A stretch of 64,000 bases of DNA from Siphlonurus alternatus (GCA_949825025.1 OX463781.1:43951469-44015468); one strand, 5' to 3'. Shown: positions 26,284-38,610, numbered from the stretch's first letter. Program-made: numbers and translations. Notes: generated from the letters alone by a model not told the origin.

Positions 26284-28699
26284 GTGAGGACTCACCCAGT
26301 AGGAGTCATTTTTTTACCATTCTCTTTTGTTTTATTATATTTACACTGAGAAAATTGTTTTAGTTATTTTTACTTACTCTTTGAAGTTATTATTATCTAT
26401 TTATAAGGCATGTTGTTTCATACTTATAATTGATAATCATTGCTTTCTTATCATAAAAAAAAGCATGTATTTAAATATGGTAAATTTAACCTTAACCTTT
26501 TTTTCAGTGTATATATTTTTGTGTGCATGTTTTATGTACAGTGACCATTTAAAAGTGAATAATATTTAATACCAATTAAATATTATATATGTAATAATTA
26601 TTTGAAATGAAATAAAAGCAAAACTTTAAGAATTAAAACAAAATAATTGAAATGGTTGCTGTGATCTGTTGCATGCATGTGAGTATAGAATTAACTTTAA
26701 AATTAAGAAAATCACAGACAAAATGATAGAACTAAAATCAAAAGTCACAAATTAATTTACTATTTTTTACAAATCAAATACTATTTTCTGGAGAATTAAA
26801 GTAGAGATGATTTTTTTTTAAGTAATAAAAATAAATTCAATTTCAGTGTTTGAATAAAATAGTAAAATGTACTCTTAAACAATTATACATTGTTCTAATG
26901 TAGCCTATTTATCATCTTACGCCTTTTAGATATAAATTATACATACAAATATTATTTTTACATATTACATCAAAAACCACAAACTTCGATATTCCGTACG
27001 TTCCATGTTGCACTTTAATGCATATAAGAATTGAAAAATCGAAGAAACATTTTGCGTTTACTTTTACTGTAAAATACAGAAATGGTTAAATAATTTGAAT
27101 AATTATTGGATACAAATAAATTTAAAACATGCTTTTCTTATTTTAAAAAATTACAGTCATTCTAAATTCGGTGCACTTTTTTATTTCATTAATTAAATTT
27201 TAATTAAAATAAATGTTAACAAATTTAAAAAAAGCTTTCATTTTTGTAACAAACACGCAAGCAACTTTAACAAATATACAACTTTTAGTAAATAGCAGGT
27301 TTGTCTGGTGTAATGAATCACAATTTAAATTTCCGTAAATGACACAAACTTCCATGCATCACTTTCTATACAACGTCTGGCTCGTCACTAATTTTTAGTG
27401 TTCAAATACATTCGAGCTAAATAAATAAAGATTTATAGTTTGTTTTATTTTTCATCACCATTCAAATCATATAACATGTTTACTTTTCGTTTGTTTGTAC
27501 TGTGGTAGCTAGGGATGAGGAAATGCTGAAATATGAATAAATTAAACACAGAATATATGTGATTTTTTTCGGTTTCATTTGAGGAATTGCGTTTAAATAT
27601 TTACATTCTTTTTCACACTGTTTTTCCATCAGAACAATAAATTATTTAACTCTGTCAATTAAGGTACTTTTTTTTTTAATTCTCAAGGAGTACCAACAAA
27701 AAAAGTTTATTTATTTAAGATCAATTTAAAAAGATAGAGCCAAGAAATTATATAAACAAAGTCGAAAAAATCAAAATTCTTGATGATAAATCCTCTTTTT
27801 TTTCTTTTTTTTTTTTAAATAAAAATAATTTCCTGGATTGAAAGTCTCCTAAAATACAACAGATTTTACTAATCAAGGTTTTATTTTTTATTTATGCATT
27901 TAGTTTGAACTTTGAACGTTTTCCTGGTTGCACACGACAAACATATATATTAATCAACATACGTCATGATTAATTTATCACAAAATCATAAATATACATT
28001 TAAGTATAAAAAATATAAATGAGCAGATATTTAATCATAATACCGTAACAGCAAAAAAAAAACAAAAAAAAACAAATATACAACTTATTTATTCGTAATA
28101 AATTTATATAACAACATAATCAATATTTTGATTAAGTTTTTATAAATATTTGTGAAATTTATTATTAAAAACTATATGCAGATCGAAAATCAAAGTCAAT
28201 GATAAGTACAACGATTCCTTAACACGTACGTTGAGTGAAGATTGATCAATCGTTGTCAAGGTAATAGAGTTGTTAAATAATTGATCGATGGACTGATTTG
28301 ACACGAGCGTATTATAGTTTGTACTGTACACTCCGTATAAATGAGCAAACACTGACGATACTGTTGACTCATGCTCTTAAGATGCTGATGACATATTTAC
28401 AATACTTCCTCCTTGAATTAAAATATTATAGATATAGATAGACACATGCGGAAGGCTGAAGTAAAACATATTTATTTATAATCTAACTGAGTTATAGTGT
28501 AGCTAAGCTCCAGTCTTACAGGAGGAGGGTCACGGTTTCGAATCCAGTCTATAAGAGTCAAATAAATTTCAACACTCTTCCAGATTTCAGACAATTGCTC
28601 TGTATTTGGGAGATATTGTGAAATTTGTGAAAGCAATTCACAAAAGAGTTATCAAGAAAGTTAATCAGCTTTCTCACTAGCCGTGGCAAGTGCCAGCTT
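26284..28699. other. AT-rich intron DNA
   Basis: No repeat boundary or exon was seen. A tRNA-like GGTTTCGAATCC near 28533 lacks a matching body. Confidence 0.5.
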
Positions 28700-30455
28700 A
28701 ATTATTTATTTATTTATTTTATTTCAAACAACTGGTTTGAAATAACAACAAGATAACATGGTTCACGTCATAGAAGAAACTGTAAAACAACAAAACAAAA
28801 CAACAAAACAATAAATACAAACAAATCACAACAATATACAGAGACCATCAGAAAAAAAAACAATTAAAACAAAAAGAAGATTACATATTTTTTATGATTC
28901 GCTACAACGAACTCAAGACATTTTCAGACATTTTATTACTTAAAAACTCTCTGACTGAATAAAACTCCTTTTTAACTAAAACATTCTTAAGTTTTTTTTT
29001 AAACAATAAATTACTATCTATAATTCTCAAACAGTTCGGCAAAAAATCATACAATTTTGCCGTTTGATAGATAGGACTTTTTTCGAGCAAGCTCGACTTA
29101 TGCGCTGCCACACACACTTTATCTTTGTTTCTAGTGTCATAGGCATGAACATCACAAATTTGGGTATAAATTTCTGGATGATTACGCCTATAAACACAAC
29201 AATTTAAAATGTAGATGCATGGCAATGTTAACATGTTAAGTTTTTTAAATTGTGTAACACAAGTATCTCTCTTCTTAAAATTTAATATTGTCCGTATACT
29301 ACGTTTTTGCAAAACAAAAAGTCTGTTGAGCTTGTCCGGGTATTGACCCCAAAAAATTATGCCATAAGCTAAATGCGGATAGATATAAGCGTAATAAATA
29401 CTTAACAGTGATTTTTGAGACACTTGTTTTCTAAGTGAATATAAAATAAAATTAGCCCAATTAATTTTTTTACATGTTTCATTGATATGTTCGGTCCAAT
29501 CCAGGCACTCGGTTATTTTAAACCCTAAAAATTTAGTACTTACAACTCTTTTAATAGAAACTTCATTTAAATATATTAATAAGCTCCTATTAGGAATACT
29601 TCTTTGGGAATGAAATTGCATGTAATTAGTTTTTTCTGTATTTATTATAAGCCTATTTAGCTGGCTCCAATTTGAGACTTGATTTACTGTTTTATTAACC
29701 TTTATAAAAAGTTCATCCACTGTATCCGCTATAACAACAGCAGTAACGTCATCAGCAAATTTAATTATTTGGGCATCCGTTACATATTTAGGTAGATCAT
29801 TTATAGCAATACCGAATAGGGTAGTTGAAACTTTACCCCCCTGCGGGACGCCCAAAGAAAGGGGTAATACGTCTGACTTAACACTTATATCAACATATTG
29901 CGTTCTATTTGACAAATATGAGTCCATTAGCTCTAAACTACTGTCATCAAATCCAATATTTTTTAATTTTTCCAACACCATGTTTTTATCGAGGCTATCG
30001 AAAGCCTTGGAAAAATCAAAAAATATCGCAACACAGAACTTTTTCTGATCAATATTTTTATAAATTAAATTCAACAGTTCAAATGACGCAGTGGTTGTTG
30101 ATTTATTTTTCAGAAAACCATGTTGACACTCGGATATTAAGTTATTATTATATCTGTATTCCATAATTTGTTCATTCATAAAGCTTTCAAGGGTTTTACC
30201 GAATACCGATGACAAAGAAATAGCTCTATAATTGTTAATTAAATTTTTGGGTCCTTTTTTATGAAATGGTCTGACTTTTGATTGCTTTAATTTATTTGGG
30301 AAGCGACAATCAAAAATAGAATGATTTATCAGTGATGTCAACGGAACACTTAGCAACGCAGCGGAATTTTTCAACACACAATACGGTACCTCATCAGGAC
30401 CCGCTGCATTTTTGTTAGGCAAATCTTTTAACTTTTTTAAAACTTTATAATTTAA
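28700..30455 (-). mobile_element. 5'-truncated LINE (non-LTR retrotransposon) with open reverse-transcriptase frame
   Basis: The minus strand is open from about 30455 to the stop at 28902, about 517 residues. It starts at the beginning of the RT domain (LPNKNAAGPDEVP, about residue 12). Visible motifs are NYRAISLSSVFGKTLE, QHGF, the catalytic motif A FFDFSKAFD, motif B GVPQGGKVSTTLF and motif C KFADD, followed by the LINE thumb/connection pattern STKFLGFKI...LDWTEHI and YPHLAYGIIFWGQ. All three catalytic aspartates are present. Motif B deviates from the usual GVPQGSxLGP. ORF1 and the endonuclease are missing, and the 5' break abuts an AT-rich (TAA)n-like stretch (30456-30520). The 3' UTR (28720-28900) ends in an (AAAT)n-type tail near 28700. 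It sits antisense in the second DPR intron. It belongs to the jockey/CR1-like group by appearance; the clade is uncertain. Confidence 0.9.
28902..30455 (-). CDS. LINE ORF2 remnant: reverse transcriptase domain, N-terminally truncated
   Basis: This is the coding part of the LINE at 28700-30455. It would copy its own RNA into DNA at a nicked target if the rest of ORF2 were present. The RT palm runs roughly from residue 12 to 270 with FDFSKAFD and FADD in order, and the C-terminal third is the conserved LINE connection region. There is no start codon at the natural N-terminus because the frame simply begins at the truncation, so this is a dead fragment. Absence of stops or frameshifts over more than 500 codons implies recent insertion. 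The frame does not include the downstream cysteine-rich motif found in some LINE clades. Confidence 0.85.
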   Translation of the reverse strand, partial: LNYKVLKKLKDLPNKNAAGPDEVPYCVLKNSAALLSVPLTSLINHSIFDCRFPNKLKQSKVRPFHKKGPKNLINNYRAISLSSVFGKTLESFMNEQIMEYRYNNNLISECQHGFLKNKSTTTASFELLNLIYKNIDQKKFCVAIFFDFSKAFDSLDKNMVLEKLKNIGFDDSSLELMDSYLSNRTQYVDISVKSDVLPLSLGVPQGGKVSTTLFGIAINDLPKYVTDAQIIKFADDVTAVVIADTVDELFIKVNKTVNQVSNWSQLNRLIINTEKTNYMQFHSQRSIPNRSLLIYLNEVSIKRVVSTKFLGFKITECLDWTEHINETCKKINWANFILYSLRKQVSQKSLLSIYYAYIYPHLAYGIIFWGQYPDKLNRLFVLQKRSIRTILNFKKRDTCVTQFKKLNMLTLPCIYILNCCVYRRNHPEIYTQICDVHAYDTRNKDKVCVAAHKSSLLEKSPIYQTAKLYDFLPNCLRIIDSNLLFKKKLKNVLVKKEFYSVREFLSNKMSENVLSSL

Positions 30456-31335
30456 TTATAAATATTAAATTATAATTATAATAGTAATAATAATTATAAT
30501 AATAATTATAATTATTATTTTTTTAATTCAATGGTTACGTTGTTAGTGTCATGAGAAACCTGGATAACTCTCTTTATGAATTGCGCACAGTTTGTTCGAG
30601 GTCGTTGTAACTTCAATGCTTACGTCATGTTGCGTAGTAAGCTAACAATGTGATATTAGAAAAAAAGTGAAATTTAAAGAAGTTTGAAGTAATATGAAGA
30701 AATAAATCAAACATTGCATGCTTAAGTTTATTTAATATTGCATGTCTTACATCACCTTGCATGTCAACTTCTAGCGGTGTAGATTATTGTAATGAAAAAT
30801 ATGATCCAATAGATTGTTAACAATAAAAAGGTTAAAAATATCTTGGTAATTATCTATAATTTTATTTCATTTATGATATTTTAAATTATTTCGCTAAACA
30901 AAAGTGATTTCTTTTTTTAAATTTATGGAGCACATAAAAAATAATTTGACATTTCATTCATAGTTTACCAAAAATGTACAACACTCGTTTAATATTTTAA
31001 ACACTACAGTAGTAAATAATTTAAAACTCTGTACAGCATGACCAGATAATCTCTACATGATTTTAGTAAAGTCAGCAGAAAAAACATTATATATCAGGAT
31101 AGTAAATTTTTATTTATGAAATATTTTTTTTAGAATAGAAAAAAAATATATATATCAATAAATTTAATTGTCTGTTATGTATAAATACAATGTTACTCAT
31201 ATCAGTTTATGATGAAGAAAAATTTGATTATATTTTATGTAAAATGACACTTATATTTCAGCAGAAATTTTATATTGTTTAAAAAATTAGTACATTTTTA
31301 TGCGAGATTTTTTAATTTCTATTGTGAAAGCTGGA

Positions 31336-31395
<60 letters not shown>

Positions 31396-32143
31396 CAGCT
31401 GTTATGAACCACACCAGAGAAGAGAAAACAGTAGATAATAAATTGCACTCTCTTGACAGCTATTACCGTAACTCTTGGGGTCTCCCATTTTATTGTCGCG
31501 TACTGTACTATGACACCACTAGGTTTTGCAGAGTTATATATAACATTTGCACCAGCCAGAATGCAACGGCAATGTATCTTATTTATGTCTGCTACTACTG
31601 AATATGTTCAGAACAAACGCTATTTTATGCTGGGGAAAAAAGTGCAATCTTTTATCTCCTCTACAGTAAAACAATAGAATATATTTTGTTTTGTTAAAAA
31701 ATAAAAATAATAAAGAGGGAGAGTTTTGCAACATTTATCTTAAACTAACTGAATTAAAGTAGTATCCTATGTTAATTTACATAAAAGTTAGGGAAGGACG
31801 TATATTAAATTTTAAGTTTAAATCATTTTTATTACACTGACCAACATTAAATTTGTAAACCTTCTGTTAGAAAGTATCATACAATTAGGCCACGTATATT
31901 TCGAAAAAAACAATGTGAAACTTTGAAAGTAAAAAAGAAAAATTCTTTTAATAAATATCACTACAGCGTCACTACCAGAAATAACAATAAATATTAACAC
32001 AATAAAAATACTTCTAGTTATAATATAATTCTTACATTTTTTCTACGATTCTATATGTATATTATTGCCAAGACAATATATTATGTCTTACTTGAAAGTA
32101 CATTCTGCACAAAGTCAATTTGGACTATTCTTATCCTTCTCAT
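30456..32143. other. AT-rich intron DNA
   Basis: An imperfect (TAA/TTA)n stretch at 30456-30520 abuts the truncated LINE end. The rest is featureless apart from the (GA)n at 31338. Confidence 0.5.
31338..31395. repeat. (GA)n microsatellite
   Basis: About 58 bp of GA repeats in the second DPR intron. Confidence 0.95.
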
Positions 32144-32307
32144 CAGGCGCGGATCCAGAAAAAAAATTCGGGAGGGGCTGCCTCCATAAGGCCAATGTTG
32201 AAAAAAAATTGGAGTGGGGGAAATGCCCATATTGCCCATGTTAAATCCAAAATTTCGGAGGGGAGGGGGCTGCAGCCCCCTCAGCCCACCCCCTGGATCC
32301 GCGCCTG
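32144..32307. mobile_element. hAT-type MITE with CAGGCGCGGATCC ends
   Basis: Inverted ends CAGGCGCGGATCCAG / CTGGATCCGCGCCTG, 164 bp, flanked by an 8 bp near-duplication CTTCTCAT / CTTCTCAA. The interior has two G-rich GGAGGGG tracts and a GGGCTGC...GCAGCCCC pairing. The CAG start and 8 bp target fit hAT. Ends of this type are widespread in invertebrate genomes (recalled). Confidence 0.85.
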
Positions 32308-32315
32308 CTTCTCAA

Positions 32316-33878
32316 AATCTCCCAATATAAATATAGAATAACACAGAAATAATAAGGGAACCAGGAAACCCTGATCGGTACAGAGTTCCTAAGTTAAAAT
32401 ATGAACCTCTCCATATAATCTCACCTTGATTAAAAATTAAATTAAAATTAAATGAAATTGCGAAATGATTGCCTCTATAAAAAATATTGGTATATTGAAC
32501 AGGTGGAAAAAAAATTACTTTGAACTCTTTTCGTGATATAAATTTTACATAAAATACTAAAAATAATTTTTAGTAGAGATGAAAAAAAAAAAAAACTTTC
32601 TACTTTTTCTTCATGTGCTGAAATTCTTGAAATGTAATATTATATATTTTTTTCTGTGTTAAAAAATATTACAAAGGAAATAAACGCACGCATTATATTT
32701 CATCAAAGTCTTCCCAAAAATAAAACCTTAATATTTTTTATTTAAAATTAATAAATGAGAGAAGTTTAACAAGGAGAAAATAAGATTAAATTTACTTTTA
32801 TATTGTCATGCAAATAACATCAAATACGTATGTAAAAATATTGTTTTTCAAATTTGCTAACAACGGATAATCTAATATATATTATAATATTGTAGTTGAA
32901 ATTACAAATAATTACCCATATATATGCAGCATACCCAAGGATTCTTTTCTATTGCAGATAACAAGGGAAGAGGGGTTTGAAACGACCCACTATTATTTAA
33001 ATCGCAAGTTATTTTTTTAATACATTTAATTACTCTTTGGCTAAGGATCACACAATTTTTCAGAATTTTGGAAGTAGCATTTAATGCTTTTTTTTTTGCT
33101 TTAAAAGAGTTGCGAGTCTTTTTGACCCCCCCTGGTAATGCTAGGGCTAAGCTAATTGGGTGAATGGACACTTTCTAGTGAATGGACTGCTCAGCAATCT
33201 TTTTCATTTGCCCCATGGGCTTTTATTTGTAATTTGAATTTTGACTATAATATATATTATGTTATATTATTGTATAGTGCCCATGAAAGAGATAATAAAA
33301 TATAATAAAATAAAATAAAATAAAATAAAATAAAATAAAATAAAATAAAATAAAATAAAATAAAATAAAATAAAATAAAATAAAATAAAATTAAATGAAA
33401 TGAAATAAAATAAGCTTTAAATATGAAAAGGGATAAAATTACCACATGTAATTTTCCATAGGCAAGTAAAACTATAATATAATATATCGGAAATTGAGGT
33501 AGAAAATCCCAATCACCTGCTGGAAACTGTGTGGTGATGTTACGAGGCAGTCGCTATTGTGGCTGGTGCTAATGAGTGTGGCGTGTCGGGCCAGATGAAC
33601 GAAGTGGCGGTGCACCGCAGCTCCATGCCATGCAGCAACTGATGCAGTTTCTCTCTGCTGCACTTGCATTTATCAGACAATATGGTGAAAATGGTGGCTA
33701 ATTGTATATGATATCAATGAATATTATAATACAAAACATAAAATTTTATATAAAAAATAAATTGCAAATCCATTTAGTAATAAGATTTTATTTTTATGTA
33801 TTATTGCATTTAAATGCATTAAAAATCAGAATGTAAAATAAAATTAATTTTATCAGAAATATACATAAAAGTCATAGT
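32316..33878. other. Intron DNA with a GC-richer island at 33520-33665
   Basis: The island (AGGCAGTCGCTATTGTGG to CTGCTGCACTTGC) stands out from the AT background. An open minus-strand frame crosses it but has no domain or splice support. Confidence 0.35.
33295..33412. repeat. (TAAAA)n microsatellite
   Basis: Some 20 copies of AAAAT/TAAAA, imperfect at both edges. Confidence 0.95.
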
Positions 33879-34001
33879 GCACTCCTCACCTCTGAAAAGT
33901 TCCCTTTTGCGGCCTTGTTAATCACCATGCCCTGTGTTATCCTTATGGAACATGGTGATTAACAAGGCTGCAAAAGGGAAATTTTCAGAGCCAAGGAGTG
34001 T
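33879..34001. mobile_element. Hairpin MITE
   Basis: CACTCCTCACCTCTGAAAAG, CCCTTTTGC and CCTTGTTAATCACCAT all recur in inverse order on the right. The arms are about 55 bp and the loop is near 33935. It is non-coding. Confidence 0.85.
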
Positions 34002-34291
34002 ATATTTAGTTAATTTTATAGAGAGTGCAAGTGTGGCATAAATTGACAAAAATGCAATTACAAAAATAATTATTCAACCTTGATAAAAGCTGAATTACTA
34101 TATATAAATCAGTTAAAAAAATTTACTGGCATTAAAAAAGGTCATAACTCTTAACACTCATGACGTTATTGTACATACATTTACGCTGCAAATGCTTAAT
34201 TGTTAAATCAAACTATGATCAACAAAATTATAATGCATCAAAATGTTCAATTTTTTTACATTCATTCGGGATATGTTATTATGTAAATATA

Positions 34292-35071
34292 CAGAGTGTT
34301 CCAAAGATCTTTAGATTTTTCAAAGCCAAATAACAATCGTTTGTTATTGCTTTATGTTCATCTTATATGCAAAAAAATTAAAGCTCTGAATTTATAATTT
34401 TCAAAAATGTGAACAGAAAAAAAATCTGAAATGTGATTTTCATTTTTACCCGTTAGAAGGCAAAATGGCCAAAATGGGAGCTTTTTGCACTGTTTCTTGC
34501 GTCGCTTTGTGGACGAAGTGTTCCTAGGCCTCTGGATAAGCTTTTGAAACTCCGTACCATGGGTCCCCAGGTCCCCTGACTTTACTCCGACAGAATTTTT
34601 CCTACGGGGCTATCATGTGGAAGGCACCATATTCACAATTCCAGTGTGAGTCGCGCTGGAGCTAATAAAGCAGCGCATCACCATCACGATCCAGAGTCCA
34701 CCATGCCTGTCATGCTGCGCAATGTGTGGCGTGAGCTCTTGGGGGGACTGGATGTTTGCTGAGCCACCAATGGTGCCCATTTAGAGAAGCATTGTTTCAT
34801 TTTCTTTTTGAAAAAAAAATCAACAAGCATGAGAATTGATGCAAACAATTTTCAGGTGCAGGTACAGTCTTGATTTTGAAAAAAAAATGCTCATTTTGCT
34901 TTCTAACGGGTAAAAAAGAAAAATCACCATTCCAATTTTTTTTTCTGTTAACGTTTTTGAAAATGTTAAATTTAGAGCTTTAATTTGATGTATATTATGA
35001 AGTCAGTATTAATTTTGCTTGTTTGTTCGTTATTTGGGTTTGAAAAATCTAAAGATCTTTGGGACACCCTG
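34292..35071 (+). mobile_element. Non-autonomous mariner/Tc1-like element with transposase remnant
   Basis: Terminal inverted repeats of about 33 bp begin CAGAGTGTTCCAAAGATCTT on the left and end AAGATCTTTGGGACACCCTG on the right, flanked by TA on both sides (34290-34291, 35072-35073), the signature of IS630/Tc1/mariner elements. The element is 780 bp, too short for a full transposase of about 1 kb. Its centre keeps recognisable C-terminal transposase sequence. A subterminal TTACCCGTTAGAA block is also inverted at both sides (about 34448 and 34895). Confidence 0.88.
34546..34803 (+). pseudogene. Broken mariner-like transposase C-terminus
   Basis: One frame reads WVPRSPDFTPTEFFLRGYHV, matching the mariner-group motif in which the third catalytic aspartate lies in SPDLxPxDFFLW (here the D of SPD is kept). 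A stop follows after FTIPV. After a frameshift the sequence continues MLRNVWRELLGGLDVC, stop, ATNGAHLEKH, the characteristic end of these transposases. At least two stops and one frameshift, plus loss of the N-terminal DNA-binding and first catalytic regions, make it non-functional. Confidence 0.85.
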
Positions 35072-35077
35072 TATATT

Positions 35078-35083
<6 letters not shown>

Positions 35084-35143
<60 letters not shown>
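35084..35143. repeat. (TA)n microsatellite
   Basis: A TA run begins right after the mariner-like element's right TA target, perhaps expanded from it. Confidence 0.9.
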
Positions 35144-35145
<2 letters not shown>

Positions 35146-36117
35146 ATAATATTTAATGCATAATATATTATATTATATATTATGGTGTCGTCAAACTCTT
35201 TAATTTAATTTTTAAAATATTTATGTAATTTTTATCAAATTCTAAGCTGTAAAGCAAATGAAAGAAAAAAAAAATTCGGATTGAAAAATAATTCAGATTA
35301 AAAAAAATGGCAGCTAATTTTTTTTATTTAACAGCTAGATTTTGCATTAACATTTTTATACTAACCACATATCAGTAGCTTTAACTTGTTATAATTCATT
35401 TTCTTGTTTGAAATCAAAGAAAATGAAATTAGTAGTTATCTAGATTGGCATCGTTATAGAAACTTTTGTTATGATTAAAAATTAAAATGTCTCACTAATA
35501 TGAAATAATCTGTTAGCGTGCTTATTTTTAGAATTCTCTGAACAAAAATAAGTTAAAATTGCGTCGTAAAAATTTCATTTTAATGAATTTTATATTAAAA
35601 ATATATTGAGCCAAACACGAAGGTTAATAACATTCAATCTATATCAAAAATTTATTTTTTACGTGTTGTAAATGATTTAACTTTAATTTGAATATTTATA
35701 AGACAGTTTTAACTTATTTGAGCTCAATATTTTGCTTTATTTATACAATGAGCCTAATATGTTTTATTTTTAAACTGGCAACATTGTCATAAGTTTCAAT
35801 AAAACTATTATAAAACATACAATGAACATTCATGACTTAAAGAATACTATATTGTTTTACACTTGTCAAGAAAATTATAGAAAATATATAATAAAATATT
35901 ACAAATTATAATAAGTGTAGAATTTTTGTGCAAATTTAAGTTTGAGAAAAAATAATACAACAATTTAATTATATTTCGTCTCATCAAATTCTTCAAATAA
36001 ATTGTCTGTACAAATTTGCTATCAAAACTGCATGAAATTTAATGTGACAACTGCATGCTTGCTTGAAAATAATACTTTTTTTTTATATAAATATATTATA
36101 TAGTAAAATAACTGAAC

Positions 36118-36384
36118 TACAGTCAAATTATTTTGAAAATCTCCTGCCCCTGGAAATAGCCGGAAGTGTAGATTTCTAACTTCCTGTTTTAAAATAAATA
36201 AAAAATAAAATAAATTTTAACACCTTCTTTATATAGAGGTCTCTTTGAAGACACATACCACAGTAGATTCACGAATCAAGAACCATGTGTAAGGTCCATG
36301 TCTGGTTACATTTGAATAACAGACCTCATTATTTCATTGTTGCCATTACACCTTTATTTTAAATATCATAATGATTTGACTGTA
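36118..36384. mobile_element. Family J MITE immediately upstream of the last DPR exon
   Basis: Ends TACAGTCAAATTAT / ATGATTTGACTGTA, 267 bp, with GCCGGAAGTGTAG as in the 25820 copy. Its right edge is 53 bp from the first base of the terminal exon, so the branch point may be inside or beside the MITE. Confidence 0.75.
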
Positions 36385-36437
36385 GTAAAAATTAACACAT
36401 TGTCTGTAATTATTAAAATGTATTTATTTGCTTTTAG

Positions 36438-36541
36438 GAGAGTACCCTGCCGCTATGCAACATGGCGGTCAAGCGCATCACCGTTCCTCGCACCTTTACT
36501 GTTTGATATTCTGTGTGTGCCTCTTATTGTTAAGCCCTTAA
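36438..36541 (+). CDS. DPR-family Ig protein, terminal coding exon (C-terminal tail, stop)
   Basis: After the acceptor CTTTTAG, the first two bases complete the Gly codon begun in the 26112-26283 exon. The frame then reads EYPAAMQHGGQAHHRSSHLY, followed by a hydrophobic leucine/cysteine-rich stretch (about 14 residues, LIFCVCLLLLL), and stops at TAA 36539-36541. The (G)EYPAAMQHG segment right after Ig domain 2 is typical of DPR proteins. The hydrophobic tail ending almost at the stop looks like a GPI-attachment signal or a short membrane anchor; the sequence alone does not decide between them. The right end of a TACAGTC-type MITE lies only 53 bp upstream of this exon, so it occupies the likely branch-point neighbourhood. 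Confidence 0.92.
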
Positions 36542-36826
36542 CACTTCGGCCTTGTCTTTACAATGGACCTTATAGAAGGAAAAGTGAGGGGGCAGCGCTA
36601 GAAAAATGGTGGGGGGAGGGGGCACGTGATTTAATGATGCCCCATAATTAAAAAATTTGGTATGAAGAGTGGATTTTTTTTTTCGAAGTGGCTGTGTATG
36701 TGTGTGTGTGTGTGTGAGTGCGAAAAGCAAGAGAATGAAGAAAAAAAATACATGTAAAAAAAAAATGAGTGGTGTGCAACAAGATATAATGTGAAAATTT
36801 AAAAAAAAAATGTGTATAAAAATAAA
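36542..36826 (+). terminator. Probable 3' UTR and first AATAAA polyadenylation signal of the DPR gene
   Basis: The stretch after the stop codon has no exon-like signal. The first canonical AATAAA lies at 36821-36826, with a variant ATTAAA near 36647. It contains a G-rich purine tract (about 36585-36622) and a short (GT)n run (about 36702-36716). The true 3' end could be further downstream, because AATAAA is common in AT-rich DNA. Confidence 0.45.
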
Positions 36827-38610
36827 GGAAAAGAATATACTATTAAAAAAAAAGTCATGCGAGATTTAATGGACAGATTGACTTTTTCTACGTCATCATT
36901 CATGAAATATATTGTTATATAAAAAAATATATTATATTAAATAACGAAGAAAAATATATAAAAAAATTATAGTTAATAAACTTTATTTTAACGTTAAATA
37001 AAATGAAAATTAAAAAAAAAAGTATAAAAAATGTAATCAATGTTTCATGGGTTTTACTTTAAAAAAAAAAACATTATTTTTATTGCAAACAAAAGAAAAA
37101 AAAAAGAAAACTAAAAACAATGATATAAAACGACGAATATTGACCGTAATAAAACGTCACTATAGTGTGGTACCTTAGAACATTGTGTATGAAGAAATAA
37201 ATACAACCAAAAATATTACAATATTACATAAAAATATAGACTGGAATAACAATAATTGTAATTAATTTTTAACTACATGGAAAAAAATCTAGTCAAAAAG
37301 TGAAATATAAAGTGTAATTTTTGTTTGGTGTATAATTTAAGTCTCGTGTTACTGAGGAATATGAACTGTTTCTTTTTGATGAACAAAATCAGTGCAAATA
37401 TTCCTCTTACAACTTAAAATATCGTGTTCTACGCATCTTCTTTTTGTTTTCATTTATCAGATGTTTTATTAAATATTTATTTTAAACATTTAAACTATTA
37501 AAAAGCACATATGACAAGATTGTGTGTTATTCCTGAAAATAATATATTATGGATGTGTACATAAAAATAAGGACAATTAAGTGCTAATAATAAATAATAA
37601 AAATCAAATTTTCGAGTGCAGAAAAACATAAATTAACTGTATTTTGAGAAAAAAAAACAAAACAAAAATCAAACCTTTTTTTTCTGTAATGAAAACTTAA
37701 TGTTCTGATCGAGTGCAAGGGACCATAATATAATGAGTACATGTTCTTTTTTATGTTAAATTAATATCCCCATCTTATTTTTATTTTAGCTTCATAACAG
37801 TGTATTTACGTAGTTGTGGTAAACTATTTTGATGCAATTTATATTGAAATCTTATTAAGCCATGATCAATATGGTTTCCATAGGATTTTACATAAATTAT
37901 GCATTTAGAAAAATCATGTCTGTAAAATGAAACAATTAAGAGTTAATTTAAAAAAAAAAACTGCATTCCTTTTATGTAATAAAATGTTTGTTTTTTGTTG
38001 ATTTAAGTGTATTTGTTTTTTTAAGTTGTCACTAAACCGTTGTCTACAGGTACCGAAGAGAGAATGTATAATAGTGTTTGTTGTTGAAAACATTTTAATG
38101 GTTTAAAAAAATATTATATATATGAAAAATTATGTCATCATCCTCTTTCTATGAAACCTTTCAATGGTCTTCTTCCTCCCCAGTTATCCTCAACCATCCT
38201 GATCATTTTCTTATAACTGTGTCTTTGGTGTAGTCCCAAAAAAATATGTCTGCGTGAATTTTAAAAGAAAAAAAAATAATAATAATAAATGATGTAAAAG
38301 CCTAAAAAATGATGTTTCAAAATTATACCATGATATAAAAAAAAAATAATTATGATTGTTTTATTTTTGTATGTTATCCTCATTTTATATACTGTACTTC
38401 TCAACTATTTAACTAGCAGTAGGGTATTATTACTAATATTTGAGCAAATATAATAATCTCTCTTTCAATAAAATAGATTGTAACAGCTAGAGAGCTCCGT
38501 GTCTTAATATGGTCAGAAAATTGAACAAGATTTCAGAGAATTCCATGTTTCTCGGGACAATAGATCCATTGTCGCTGCCCATGTATGTGTAAGGTTCTTT
38601 CGTTAGGTTC

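Noticed and set aside
28490..28560. Possible tRNA or SINE head with GGTTTCGAATCC
   Set aside because: The B box has an extra base and no convincing A box or acceptor stem could be paired.
33472..33669. Minus-strand ORF over a GC-richer island
   Set aside because: No recognisable domain, no splice support, and the ORF runs into AT-rich sequence.
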